Assembly: GCA_041552775.1 (NCBI GenBank)
Contig: JBFEKH010000002.1
Coordinates: 1-64,000, forward strand
Source of the DNA: Allopontixanthobacter sp041552775
GTDB taxonomy: Bacteria > Pseudomonadota > Alphaproteobacteria > Sphingomonadales > Sphingomonadaceae
Direction of reading: 5' to 3'
Length of the DNA stretch: 64,000 nucleotides
Made by a program: the position numbers and the translations under genes. The notes beneath the pieces are model-generated. The model saw nothing but the letters and a program-made list of their open reading frames with translations. It ran no database searches and was not told where the DNA came from. Below, piece by piece: positions 8,214 through 17,250 of this stretch; the stretch's first letter is position 1; the number at the start of each line of letters is the position of its first letter.

Positions 8214-9366
8214 TGCTCAGGCCTTCCGGCACTTCGCCATAAATGCGGGTGCATTGATCAATTGCGAAACGATCGGTCATCCCCGCGATATAATCCGCAA
8301 TGTGGCGGCTGCGGTCCGGCTCCGCAGCAGGCAAGGATTGGTGCCAGCCGTCACCCAGCAAGCGATCATCCTGGACAAAGGCGGCATACAGGCGCGTCAC
8401 TACGTCCGATGCGCGCTGGGCGGTAGCGATCTGCTCGGGATGGTAATACAATCGGTCATACATGAATTTCTTGAGCCGCCGTTCGTCCGCCTGCATCGCG
8501 GGCGAAAACGTGCCCAGCAGTCCATCGGCACTGCGGATATCATCGACAGTTTCATACCCGGCCACTGCGGCGCGGGTGTGTTCGATCACGTCATTCACCA
8601 TCAGTCCGATTTGCCCCCGGACAAGCTCGCGCAACTGGCGGTCTCTGGGGGCATGTGGGAAGCGCTTTTCGACGACACGCCACTGAGCAGCGACGAAGTC
8701 TATGGTCAGCAGGTCATCCAACTGCAGAAAACCCGCGCGCAGCCCGTCATCAATGTCGTGATTGTCATAGGCGATATCGTCCGCAATTGCGGCAATCTGC
8801 GCCTCCAGCGAAGCAAATTGGCCAAGGTGCAGTGGGAATGCGGCGTCCAGTTCGGCCAAGGCCCAGCCCGTCTGCACAACAGGCCCGTTGTGTTTCGCCA
8901 GCCCTTCCAGCAATTCCCATGTCAGATTGAGCCCCTGATGATCGCAATATGGGCTTTCGAGCCGCATCAGCGTGCGCAGCGACTGAGCGTTATGATCGAA
9001 CCCGCCATGGGCTGTCATCGCCTGCGACAGCGCTTCCTCCCCCGCATGTCCAAAGGGCGGGTGGCCGATATCATGCGCCAGGCACAGGGCTTCCGTCAGA
9101 TCCTCATCAAGTCCGAGCGTCCGGGCGATTACCCGTCCGATCTGGGCAACTTCCAGGCTGTGCGTTAGACGGGTGCGGTAATGGTCGCCGTCAGGCGCGA
9201 TGAATACCTGCGTCTTGCTGCGCAGGCGGCGGAAGGAAATGGAGTGGACAATCCGGTCACGGTCGCGCTGGAATTCGCTGCGCGGGCCGCGCGTTCCCTC
9301 CCGATTTTCGGCAAATTCGCGGCCTCGTGATCGGTTGGGGTCAGCGGCGAAGGTGGCGCGGGTCAT
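8206..9366 (-). CDS. dgt: Deoxyguanosinetriphosphate triphosphohydrolase-like protein
   Basis: HD-domain enzyme that cleaves dNTPs to deoxynucleoside and tripolyphosphate; the cytosolic role is control of dNTP pools. The 386-residue length fits the short dGTPase-like family. Metal-ligand motifs are in order: RTRLTHSLEVAQIGR (His), LAHDIGHPPFGHAGEEAL (His-Asp) and ADDIAYDNHDIDDG (Asp). The N-terminus RGREFAENREGTRGPRSEF is typical of the alphaproteobacterial type. It heads a run of three minus-strand genes (dgt, SDR, ABA4-like). Confidence 0.94.
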   Translation of the reverse strand: MTRATFAADPNRSRGREFAENREGTRGPRSEFQRDRDRIVHSISFRRLRSKTQVFIAPDGDHYRTRLTHSLEVAQIGRVIARTLGLDEDLTEALCLAHDIGHPPFGHAGEEALSQAMTAHGGFDHNAQSLRTLMRLESPYCDHQGLNLTWELLEGLAKHNGPVVQTGWALAELDAAFPLHLGQFASLEAQIAAIADDIAYDNHDIDDGLRAGFLQLDDLLTIDFVAAQWRVVEKRFPHAPRDRQLRELVRGQIGLMVNDVIEHTRAAVAGYETVDDIRSADGLLGTFSPAMQADERRLKKFMYDRLYYHPEQIATAQRASDVVTRLYAAFVQDDRLLGDGWHQSLPAAEPDRSRHIADYIAGMTDRFAIDQCTRIYGEVPEGLSNV

Positions 9367-9438
9367 GTGCCAGCGGGCTTAGGAGAGACCGGCCCCGCGA
9401 ACAACGGGAACAATCTGGCAACAGTGGCAAAATCCGCT

Positions 9439-10134
9439 TTAATCCTCGCCCATCATCCAATCGACCGCAGCATCGCAATGCGTACGGGTTGAATCGAAGA
9501 TCGGCAGGACATTCGCATCGATATCCACCACCAGTTCCAGTTCGGTGCAGGCAAGTACGATCGCTTTCGCTCCGGCCTGTTCCTTCTGGGTGATGATGCT
9601 CTTGAGCGCTCTTTGCGCATCGCGGCTGGCCTTGCCTACCATCAGTTCTTCGTAAATGATCCGGTCGATAACTTCGACATTGTTCATGTCCGGCGGGAGC
9701 AGATCGACACCGTGTGAAACCAGGCGCTGGCGGAAAAAGCTCTCGGTCATGACATTGCGGCGCCCGATCAGGGCAGCGTTCGTGACCCCTTCCTTCGCCA
9801 TGCGCTCACCCAGGCAGTCCGCTGCATGGATGATCGGAATGTCGACCTCTTCGGAAATCCGGTCGTAATATTTGTGCATTGCATTGGCGCAAATCAGCAG
9901 GCTCTGCGCGCCGGATTGTTCCAGTCGCTGCGCCGCGCCGATGATCAATTCTGCGGCTGCTTCCCAGTTGCTGCCCTCGCGGAGCCCCTCAAGCTCACCG
10001 AAATCGAGACTTTCCAGCACCATCGGCGCAGTGGTGCGCGGGGTAGCGCGCCGCTGCACGCGGCGGTTGATCAGTTCCATATATGTCAGGGTGGATATCC
10101 AATTCATCCCCCCGATGAGACCCAATTTGCGCAA
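9439..10134 (-). CDS. Aspartate/glutamate racemase family protein
   Basis: A 231-residue member of the PLP-independent Asp/Glu racemase family, which uses two cysteines as acid-base pair. Both are visible: Cys in LLICANAMHKYYD and Cys in IVLACTELELV. The open frame extends further upstream, but homology starts at RKLGLIGGMNW. A TTG at 10134 with AGGGA about ten bases before it gives MRKLGLIGG and is preferred. The His/Met context after the first Cys matches the YgeA-like branch, whose substrates can be unusual amino acids. It ends the operon of the beta-helix, diheme and hydrolase genes, or is independent; the gap is about 108 bp. Confidence 0.88.
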   Translation of the reverse strand: MRKLGLIGGMNWISTLTYMELINRRVQRRATPRTTAPMVLESLDFGELEGLREGSNWEAAAELIIGAAQRLEQSGAQSLLICANAMHKYYDRISEEVDIPIIHAADCLGERMAKEGVTNAALIGRRNVMTESFFRQRLVSHGVDLLPPDMNNVEVIDRIIYEELMVGKASRDAQRALKSIITQKEQAGAKAIVLACTELELVVDIDANVLPIFDSTRTHCDAAVDWMMGED

Positions 10135-10242
10135 CGAACCAGTTCCCTGAATTAGCTGGCTACCCGGGCGTGAAGTCCGGACCAAGCAATAGGCTTACCA
10201 CAGGATGGGCACAGGTCCAGCGGCTTGCTGCAGCCCCCGTGG

Positions 10243-11229
10243 TCAGCGGTTTGCAGTGGATAACGCACGTTCACCAAGCCATTGGCGGACCGCAGCTGCG
10301 CTCTTTTCAGGCGCCTCCTCCATCGGCAGATGACCGATTCCCGGATAGGAAATGGTAGTAGAATCAGACAAATTTTTCGCAAACCAGGCGGCAGAGGCAA
10401 ACGGGATCAGCGCGTCCTCCTCGCCCCAGATGATCAGCGTCGGCACTTGAACCTGCTGCACTTCTGCTGGATCGAATGAATACTCAGGCTGTCCGAACCG
10501 AGCCAGTGTTGCCGCGCGGTTGCCGGGATATCGGAGTAATTCCCAATACCGATCTACTGCCTGGGGAGTCACGACGGCTTGATTCGATACGCTCTGTGAC
10601 AGGCTCTGTTCGATGATCGAACGCGGGGTGATCTGGGTGACCAGCTTATTAACCACCGGCATCCGTGCGATCTTGAAGCCGATGTTTCCGCCGCCGCCAT
10701 CATCATCGTCAGCGCCAGCAACAGCATCCATCGGCACCCCGCCAGCATCAACCAGGATCAGGCCGTCAAGCCGCTCTGGGTGATCAATTGCATAAGCCAG
10801 GGCGACTTTTCCGCCCATGGAATTGCCGCCAAGCGAGAACTCATCCAGGCCAAGCTTGTCCGCCACGTTTCCGACTGTCGCCACGAATGCGGCAGTTGAA
10901 TAATCCCCATCCGGCGCCGGCCCGGTCAGCCCGTGCCCGATCTGGTCGAAACGGATAATCCGATAATTTTCACTGAGCCGCTGCGTCCATGGATCCCAAG
11001 TGTGCAGATCGGCATTGGATCCGTGCAACAGCATTATCGCCGGTGCATCCCGCGGACCTTCATCGCGCAGATGGACCGTCAGACCGTCGTCCAGTGCCAG
11101 AAATTGCGACGGTGCCGCGCCATATTTGACACGCATTTCCGCCGGATCGGTATCGGGGGTGCGGAATATCACGAACGCGATAATCAGCAGCACAATGATC
11201 CCGATAACGATTTTACCTAGTGTTTTCAT
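10243..11229 (-). CDS. Membrane-anchored alpha/beta hydrolase
   Basis: A 328-residue protein with one N-terminal membrane helix (IVIGIIVLLIIAFVIF) and an alpha/beta-hydrolase domain facing the periplasm. The oxyanion HG is in MLLHGSNADLHTW, the nucleophile elbow is GNSMGG, the acid lies in WGEEDALIP, and the His is in GIGHLPMEEAP. An Asp/Gly-rich insertion (GADDDDGGGG) sits in the cap region. The closest relatives are epoxide or haloalkane dehalogenase-like esterases, and the substrate is unknown. It begins 4 bp after the diheme cytochrome gene, so it is part of the same operon and may process the same extracytoplasmic substrate. Confidence 0.87.
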   Translation of the reverse strand: MKTLGKIVIGIIVLLIIAFVIFRTPDTDPAEMRVKYGAAPSQFLALDDGLTVHLRDEGPRDAPAIMLLHGSNADLHTWDPWTQRLSENYRIIRFDQIGHGLTGPAPDGDYSTAAFVATVGNVADKLGLDEFSLGGNSMGGKVALAYAIDHPERLDGLILVDAGGVPMDAVAGADDDDGGGGNIGFKIARMPVVNKLVTQITPRSIIEQSLSQSVSNQAVVTPQAVDRYWELLRYPGNRAATLARFGQPEYSFDPAEVQQVQVPTLIIWGEEDALIPFASAAWFAKNLSDSTTISYPGIGHLPMEEAPEKSAAAVRQWLGERALSTANR

Positions 11230-11233
11230 AATT

Positions 11234-12253
11234 CTACAATCCTTCGATCCAACGCTCGACCGCCGCCACGCCGTCCCGGTCGACTGTCGATTTACCCAAT
11301 TCGGGCATCGCCACGCCGGGATCGAGATGGTTCATGCGGTACATCAGAATGGATTCCTTTGGATTTCCCGGAACAATGTCGAACAGATGGCCGCCTGATC
11401 CGCGCCCGGCGGCGACCGGCCGCTTGCCGATCCCCAGTGCCTGCAAATCATGCTGCTGCCATCGCAAATCGAGCCCGGAATTGGACGCCATCGCGCCCGG
11501 CTGATGACAATGCGCGCAATTCACGTCGAGATAGGCCCGTGCAGCGGCCTCCGCGCTGGAATTCTCTCGCGCTTCCCACAGCGGCAATTGCGCGGCACCG
11601 TCGGGCACGTTGTCCAATCTTCCAGCGGCGGCCATTGCCCCAAGCCATTCATGCGAAAGATTGCGCGCCTTGGGACCGATCGGAACCACTTTGCCATTCA
11701 GGGCGTGACATTCCTTGCACTGGTTCTTGTTGGGAACGCGGTAGCTGATTTCCTGACCCTGCGGAGTGGTCACCGCAATTCGCGCACCTGCAACCGCCAG
11801 AATGGCTTCGGTTTGCTCGTCATTCCAGAGATACGGCAGCGCAGTCCAGCCATCCGCGCGGTGCAACAGGACTCGGGTTTCGATCAACCGGCGCTTGTCG
11901 CCCTCGCCAAAGGCAAAGGTCTTGATCAGCGCCGACCCGACGGGCAGCGATAGCAACCCCTCCCCTTGCGCGGCGGCATCGGTGCCAGGGGGCAAGTAGA
12001 GAAACCTAAGCTTCTCAGCCCCATCGGAATACAGCGGGGTATTCAGCCGATAAGGTATCACATTCCCGTTTGGGACCTGCGCACTGACATCAGCGAAGAA
12101 TCCGAACTCGGAAAGATTGCGGACTAATCCGCCATCAAGGATCGCCTGATCGCTGACGGGCATCGGCGTCTCCTTGCCGGTCGCCATCGCAGCGGCCGCC
12201 ATCGTCAGTGCGACACCGAAAACCCATCCGCCAATGACCCGCTTGCCCGTCAT
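11234..12253 (-). CDS. SO2930-family diheme c-type cytochrome
   Basis: A 339-residue exported protein with two CxxCH heme sites: QCKECHALNG near the middle and VNCAHCHQPGAM further on. It has an N-terminal signal segment (VFGVALTMAAAAMATG). Family members (HNE_0200/SO2930 type) occur next to a parallel beta-helix partner and are thought to be periplasmic; their reaction is not known. The ATG at 12253 overlaps the stop of the beta-helix gene as ATGA, indicating coupled translation. The longer open frame upstream overlaps that gene and is rejected. Confidence 0.9.
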   Translation of the reverse strand: MTGKRVIGGWVFGVALTMAAAAMATGKETPMPVSDQAILDGGLVRNLSEFGFFADVSAQVPNGNVIPYRLNTPLYSDGAEKLRFLYLPPGTDAAAQGEGLLSLPVGSALIKTFAFGEGDKRRLIETRVLLHRADGWTALPYLWNDEQTEAILAVAGARIAVTTPQGQEISYRVPNKNQCKECHALNGKVVPIGPKARNLSHEWLGAMAAAGRLDNVPDGAAQLPLWEARENSSAEAAARAYLDVNCAHCHQPGAMASNSGLDLRWQQHDLQALGIGKRPVAAGRGSGGHLFDIVPGNPKESILMYRMNHLDPGVAMPELGKSTVDRDGVAAVERWIEGL

Positions 12254-13464
12254 TTGCTCAGGCGCGCTTCCAGCTCTGCCGGCGCGCCAATGCTGGCAGC
12301 GGCAAAGGAATAGGTCGGCGCCGGCACCGCCAGAGGTGCCGGCTGCGCTCCGCTTAGGCCCTTGCCAACGGCGGGAAGATTGAGCGACCAACCGGTTACG
12401 CCGGGAGCGACGGTAAGTCCGCTATCGCCCTCCGCCAGCCCGTCCCACATAACCGGCGGCAATGCGCCGTCAAATGCCGCCAGCAGCATTTCCTTCCCGT
12501 CGAGCTGGGGATCATCGCCCCCTCGCCCGAACATGTTTTTGCCTACCACCACATTGCGCGCATAGGGATTATAGCGTTCGTCATCGTAGCTCTGGGTATA
12601 GGCGACCACCATCACATGCGCGGTGGGATTGTCCGACAGGATATTACCTTCGACCAGCACCCCGTCATTGGCCATGACCAGGATCCCGGTTCCGCGCCGC
12701 ACCCCCGCGACGATATTGCCCGGCGGCGCAAAATTGGGTTCGTCATTGGCCACCACCAGATTGTTCCGCAGGATCACGTTCCCGCCGCCCATGACGGGCA
12801 AATTAGGCAGGTCGAACACCAGAATGCCGCCGGTATTGCGCGTTGCGACGTTACTTTCGACTAGCGCATCGCGGCTGTTCTCGATCTCGATTCCGGCCAC
12901 GTTTGCCTCGGCAATCGAATTGCGGATGGTGATGGCCCGGCTCTGCCCGACATAAATCCCGGCATCGGACGCGCCTGAAACCTTTGCGCCATCGATCAAC
13001 ACTCCGGTGCTTTCGACCGGGTAAATCCCATAGGCCCCGTTGCCCGCGTCAGGTCCGCCCGTCCATGTCACCCGAATTCGGTGATAGACGATCGCATCCG
13101 CGCCTTTCGATTTGACCCCGTCGCCCTTGGGGTTTTCGAGCGCAAAATCGCGCAGGGTCACAAAGTCGGAGGTGACCAGCAGCCCCTCGCCCGCGCCTTG
13201 CTGGCCGGTAAAATCGAGCACACTGGCATCCATCCCCGCTCCGCGAAGGGTCACGCTGTCGACATCGAGGGACAGCCCGTCGGACAAGTCGAACCGGCCT
13301 GCCCCGAGAACGATCTCATCACCTGGCTCAGCCAAAATAAGCGCTTCCTGCAACCGTTTCTCCGCCCCATCCCCGGCAGCAACTTCGGTTACTTTCGCGA
13401 GCGCCGGCTGAGCCAGCAATGCCAGAACCGCTGCCCCAACACAGGCCGCATTCATTTTGATCAT
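12250..13464 (-). CDS. Exported parallel beta-helix repeat protein, partner of the diheme cytochrome
   Basis: A 404-residue protein with a signal peptide (MIKMNAACVGAAVLALLAQPALA). Right-handed beta-helix rungs follow, recognisable from repeated short strands such as VTLRGAGMDASVLDF, VTLRDFALENPKGDGV, ITIRNSIAEANVAGIEIE, ALVESNVATRNTGGI and VILRNNLVVANDEPN. The fold matches pectate-lyase or right-handed-helix families (TIGR03805 type). An AGAGGA ribosome site fits the ATG at 13464, whereas the ORF extends 22 codons further. First gene of a tight operon with the cytochrome and hydrolase. The substrate is unknown; polysaccharide or lipid binding is a guess. Confidence 0.9.
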   Translation of the reverse strand: MIKMNAACVGAAVLALLAQPALAKVTEVAAGDGAEKRLQEALILAEPGDEIVLGAGRFDLSDGLSLDVDSVTLRGAGMDASVLDFTGQQGAGEGLLVTSDFVTLRDFALENPKGDGVKSKGADAIVYHRIRVTWTGGPDAGNGAYGIYPVESTGVLIDGAKVSGASDAGIYVGQSRAITIRNSIAEANVAGIEIENSRDALVESNVATRNTGGILVFDLPNLPVMGGGNVILRNNLVVANDEPNFAPPGNIVAGVRRGTGILVMANDGVLVEGNILSDNPTAHVMVVAYTQSYDDERYNPYARNVVVGKNMFGRGGDDPQLDGKEMLLAAFDGALPPVMWDGLAEGDSGLTVAPGVTGWSLNLPAVGKGLSGAQPAPLAVPAPTYSFAAASIGAPAELEARLSK

Positions 13465-13600
13465 GGTAAATCCTCTCTTATAAGCAGGATGATGCGCGAA
13501 AACCGGACCGAAACCAAGACATGAAACCATGTTGTGAGTTGAAGCGTATGTATCTGAGACATGCGGGTGCGCGTCCCGCCGAATTTAACGAGGACTGATT

Positions 13601-14017
13601 ATGCGAATTGCCCCACTTACACTCAGTGCATTGGCCATTGGCCTGTTCGCATCCCCTGCGATGGCCGCGCCCGCGCCAATTATCGGCAAATGGAAAACCG
13701 ACGACGCGACCTCGGTCATATCATTTTACAAATGCGGCGATTCGATTTGTGGCAAGATCGACCAGTTCCTGGTTGCCGAACCAGAAGGTGGCGCCCGTGA
13801 CACGAAGAACCCGGACAAGAGCAAGCGCGACGAAAAATTGCTCGGCAAACGGATTTTCTGGAACCTGACGCCTGCGGGCGACAAGTTCGAAGGCAAAGGA
13901 TACAGCCCCCAGGAAGGTCGATATTTCAGTGCTGACCTGTCACGCGACGGGGCCAAATTAAAGGTCAAGGGCTGTGTTACGATCTTCTGCCGGACGGTTA
14001 CCTTCACACGGTTGTGA
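13601..14017 (+). CDS. DUF2147 family secreted protein
   Basis: A 138-residue exported protein: signal peptide to about residue 22 (SPAMAAPAP), then the single DUF2147 domain with GKWKTDDATSVISFYKCGDSICGKI and the closing GCVTIFCRTVTFTR. These proteins form small beta-barrels in the periplasm and are of unknown function. Four Cys in the mature part could form two disulfides. It is divergent from the beta-helix gene, with 136 bp between starts that must hold both promoters. Confidence 0.9.
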   Translation: MRIAPLTLSALAIGLFASPAMAAPAPIIGKWKTDDATSVISFYKCGDSICGKIDQFLVAEPEGGARDTKNPDKSKRDEKLLGKRIFWNLTPAGDKFEGKGYSPQEGRYFSADLSRDGAKLKVKGCVTIFCRTVTFTRL

Positions 14018-14025
14018 CGCCGGAC

Positions 14026-14364
14026 TTATCCGATTCCCACGGCGCATAACCCCGCAGAGCTGGCGGTAACCGTAACCACTTCCGCGTCGCCGATCCGGCG
14101 CACTCGCTTGATAAAATCGCCGAGGCCGGTCGGCTTGGCGGTCTCGCCATCAAGCGCTTGCATATTCTGCAGCTTGCGCATTTGCAGGATGCTGAGCCGC
14201 TCAACCATTCGCTCCGCCATGCAACTGGCGCGATTCTCGCCAATGCCTGCATCCATCAGGCCGGATTTAACCCGCCATTCGATGACCGGATCGGCCGCGC
14301 CGCTGCCGATAGCGAGCGCAGCTAATCCTGCCATCAGTGCGAGAAAAATGATTAATTTCCGCAT
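14026..14364 (-). CDS. Hypothetical exported protein
   Basis: A 112-residue protein with a clear signal peptide (MRKLIIFLALMAGLAALAIGSGAA). The mature domain is small and alpha-helical, with CMAERMVERLSILQMRKLQ and a conserved-looking Gly-rich end. It starts 3 bp downstream of the pntB stop on the same strand, so it is probably transcribed with the transhydrogenase genes. I do not recognise the family and no catalytic motif is visible. Confidence 0.75.
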   Translation of the reverse strand: MRKLIIFLALMAGLAALAIGSGAADPVIEWRVKSGLMDAGIGENRASCMAERMVERLSILQMRKLQNMQALDGETAKPTGLGDFIKRVRRIGDAEVVTVTASSAGLCAVGIG

Positions 14365-14367
14365 GAC

Positions 14368-15825
14368 CTAGTCGAGGTGCTTAATGATTTCTTCGACCAT
14401 TTTCTTGGCATCGGCCAGCAGCATCATGGTCTGGTCCATGTAGAACACATCATTGTCGACCCCGGCATAGCCGACCCCGCCCATGCTGCGCTTGATGAAC
14501 ATGACCGTCTTGGCCTTTTCAACATCGAACACCGGCATCCCGTAAATCGGGCTGCTTTTGTCGGTCTTCGCTGCCGGATTGACTACATCGTTGGCGCCGA
14601 TGATGAAGGCAACGTCTGCCTGCGCGAACTCGCTGTTGATATCCTCCAGCTCGAAAACTTCGTCATAGGGCACGTTGGATTCCGCCAGCAGCACGTTCAT
14701 GTGCCCAGGCATCCGGCCAGCGACCGGGTGGATAGCATATCGGACATTAACGCCCTTTTCCTTCAGCAAATCGCCCATTTCGCGAAGCGCGTGCTGCGCC
14801 TGCGCCACGGCCATGCCGTAACCCGGAATGATGATGACGTTTTCAGCTTCCTGCAGCAGGAATGCGGCATCTTCCGCGCTGCCGCGCTTCCATGGCCGGT
14901 CGGTCTTCGCGCCGCCCCCGCCGGAACTCGCCTCCACGCCGAAACCGCCAGCGATAACCGAAATGAAGCTACGGTTCATCGCCTTGCACATGATGTAGCT
15001 AAGGATTGCGCCGGACGAACCCACCAGAGCGCCGGTAATGATCATCGCGGTGTTACCGAGGGTGAAGCCCATTGCCGCTGCGGCCCAGCCGGAATAGCTG
15101 TTCAGCATCGATACCACGACAGGCATGTCCGCCCCGCCAATCGGGATAATCAGCAGGAAACCGATGATGAAGGCCGCCGTCAGAATGGCCCAGAACATCC
15201 ACCCCTCGCCCGCGCCACCCATCGGGCTGACTGCATAAAGGCCGGTAAGGACGATAATTGCCAGCAATGTGCCAAGATTGATGACATGCCGTCCCGGCAA
15301 CATTATCGGGGAGCCCGACATATTTCCGTTCAGTTTGGCAAAGGCGATCACCGATCCGGAGAAGGTAATTGCACCAATCGCCGCGCCCAGAGCCAACTCG
15401 ATACGGCTGACGAGCAGAATTTGCCCTGCCGCATCAGCAATATTGAATGCAGACGGGTTCATAAACGCGGCCAGCGCGACCAATACCGCTGCGAGGCCGA
15501 CGAGACTGTGAAACGCCGCTACCAATTGCGGCATCGCGGTCATCGCGATCCGGCGTGCGATCATCCAACCGATGCCGCCGCCGATCGCAATCGCGATGGC
15601 GATTTCCGGCAAGCTGGCGATATCGTGGATCAGCAAAGTCGTCACCACCGCGATTAGCATACCGGCCATGCCGAAACGGTTGCCCGTGCGACTGGTGGAC
15701 GGTGAACTCAGCCCGCGCAGGGCGAAGATGAAAAATACACCGGCGACCAGATAGGCCAGCGCAACCCATGCAGGGGCTCCAGCGGCACCGTCAGCGCCTG
15801 CGGACAGTAAGGAGAAGGGCATCAT
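14368..15825 (-). CDS. pntB: NAD(P) transhydrogenase subunit beta
   Basis: Membrane subunit of the proton-translocating transhydrogenase that makes NADPH from NADH using the proton gradient. The 485 residues contain about nine membrane helices (domain II), then the NADP-binding domain III with IPGYGMAVAQAQHALREM, FIIGANDVVNP and GYAGVDN. The start is chosen at 15825 because ATG overlaps the pntA2 stop (ATGA). The split-alpha, three-gene arrangement is the usual alphaproteobacterial form. Confidence 0.96.
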   Translation of the reverse strand: MMPFSLLSAGADGAAGAPAWVALAYLVAGVFFIFALRGLSSPSTSRTGNRFGMAGMLIAVVTTLLIHDIASLPEIAIAIAIGGGIGWMIARRIAMTAMPQLVAAFHSLVGLAAVLVALAAFMNPSAFNIADAAGQILLVSRIELALGAAIGAITFSGSVIAFAKLNGNMSGSPIMLPGRHVINLGTLLAIIVLTGLYAVSPMGGAGEGWMFWAILTAAFIIGFLLIIPIGGADMPVVVSMLNSYSGWAAAAMGFTLGNTAMIITGALVGSSGAILSYIMCKAMNRSFISVIAGGFGVEASSGGGGAKTDRPWKRGSAEDAAFLLQEAENVIIIPGYGMAVAQAQHALREMGDLLKEKGVNVRYAIHPVAGRMPGHMNVLLAESNVPYDEVFELEDINSEFAQADVAFIIGANDVVNPAAKTDKSSPIYGMPVFDVEKAKTVMFIKRSMGGVGYAGVDNDVFYMDQTMMLLADAKKMVEEIIKHLD

Positions 15826-16106
15826 TTGCGCTCCTTCTTCTTGTACATCGCCAGCATTCGCGCCGTGACTGCAAATCCGCCAAATATGTTGACGCTCGCC
15901 AGAACGACTCCGGCCAATCCAAGCCACTTGGCCGCCGGATTACCGGCGCCAGCCGCCGCGATCAGCGCGCCTACGATAATCACCGACGAAATTGCGTTGG
16001 TGACCGCCATCAGCGGGGTGTGCAGCGCCGGAGTCACCGACCAGACAACGTAATAGCCCACAAAACAGGCCATGACGAAGATCGAGAGAATTGAAATGAA
16101 GTCCAA
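15822..16106 (-). CDS. pntA2: NAD(P) transhydrogenase alpha-2 membrane subunit
   Basis: A 94-residue membrane subunit carrying the part of domain II that is fused to alpha in enterobacteria. It has three hydrophobic helices, with the conserved VTPALHTPLMAVTNAISSVIIVGAL after helix 1. It ends with a basic tail (MYKKKERK). Start and stop are in tight register with its neighbours: 2 bp after pntA and a 4-bp overlap with pntB. Confidence 0.95.
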   Translation of the reverse strand: MDFISILSIFVMACFVGYYVVWSVTPALHTPLMAVTNAISSVIIVGALIAAAGAGNPAAKWLGLAGVVLASVNIFGGFAVTARMLAMYKKKERK

Positions 16107-16108
16107 GG

Positions 16109-17239
16109 TTACTCTCCTGAGCCGAGCAACCGCTCATTGACCACTTTGCCGCCCTGCGTCAGCCGCACGGCACCCCCGATTTCCTCGTCGAGCATCGGCC
16201 TACCCGTGTCCGTATCCCAAAACGCGCTCAGGAAATTATACAGATTGCGTGCAAACAGCGCCGACGCGTCAGCGGGCAGATGCGCGGGCGTGTTAGAGAA
16301 GCCCATGATTTTGACGCCGTGTCTCACTACCACCTGATCGGGCACGCTGCCTTCCACATTGCCGCCTTGCGCCACGGCCAGGTCGAAGATGACGCTGCCG
16401 GGTTTCATGGTGGCGATCTGCGCGTCAGAAATCAGGCGCGGTGCGGCGCGGCCCGGGATGAGCGCAGTGGTAATAACGATATCCTGCTTGGCGATGTGGC
16501 TGGATACCAGCTCGGCCTGTGCTTTCTGATATTCTTCTGACATTTCGGTGGCATAACCGCCGCTGCCCTCGCCCTCGATACCCGCGACATCTTCCACAAA
16601 AATCGGCTTCGCGCCCAATGACTGGATCTGTTCCTTAGTGGCGGAGCGCACATCAGTGGCGGAAACCTGCGCGCCGAGCCGCCGTGCGGTGGCGATCGCC
16701 TGCAGTCCGGCAACCCCGACCCCCATGATGAAGGCGCGTGCGGCTGTAATCGTGCCCGCAGCTGTCATCATCATCGGGAAAGCGCGGCCATATTGATCCG
16801 CTGCGGCCAGAACCGCTTTATATCCAGCGAGGTTGGACTGGCTGGACAAGATATCCATGCTTTGCGCGCGGGTTATGCGCGGCATGAATTCCATCGCCAG
16901 CGCCTCCAACCCGCCTTTGGCATACGCCTCCACGCGGTCCTTGCTGCCGAATGGATCGAAACTTGCGGCGACCCAGGCACCCGGATTTACACCCTCGAGC
17001 AGCTTCACATCGGGGGCTTGGACCGCAAGCACGATGTCCGCACCGGCAACAGCCATTGCCGCTGTGGCCATCTCGGCACCTGCATCGATGTAGGCCTGAT
17101 CAGCGATTGAAGCGGCGTCGCCGGCCCGACTCTCGATAACTATGTTTGCGCCCAGAGCAGTGAATTTCTTCACTGTCTCCGGAATGATGGCAACGCGCGT
17201 CTCTCCAACGGCGCGTTCCTTCAGAACTGCAATGCGCAA
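16109..17239 (-). CDS. pntA: NAD(P) transhydrogenase subunit alpha-1
   Basis: Soluble NAD-binding domain I of the transhydrogenase, 376 residues from the chosen start. It begins RIAVLKERAVGETRVAIIPETVKKF, the family's usual N-terminus, and has GVGVAGLQAIATARRLGA for NAD binding and the mobile loop with YATEMSEEY. No ATG is available, and two TTG codons compete. One at 17254 overlaps the stop of the cox4 gene (TTGA, coupled translation) and adds five residues. The other at 17239 gives MRIAVLKE, which fits homologues best and is used here. Confidence 0.93.
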   Translation of the reverse strand: MRIAVLKERAVGETRVAIIPETVKKFTALGANIVIESRAGDAASIADQAYIDAGAEMATAAMAVAGADIVLAVQAPDVKLLEGVNPGAWVAASFDPFGSKDRVEAYAKGGLEALAMEFMPRITRAQSMDILSSQSNLAGYKAVLAAADQYGRAFPMMMTAAGTITAARAFIMGVGVAGLQAIATARRLGAQVSATDVRSATKEQIQSLGAKPIFVEDVAGIEGEGSGGYATEMSEEYQKAQAELVSSHIAKQDIVITTALIPGRAAPRLISDAQIATMKPGSVIFDLAVAQGGNVEGSVPDQVVVRHGVKIMGFSNTPAHLPADASALFARNLYNFLSAFWDTDTGRPMLDEEIGGAVRLTQGGKVVNERLLGSGE

Positions 17240-17250
17240 GCTCTGCGCGC

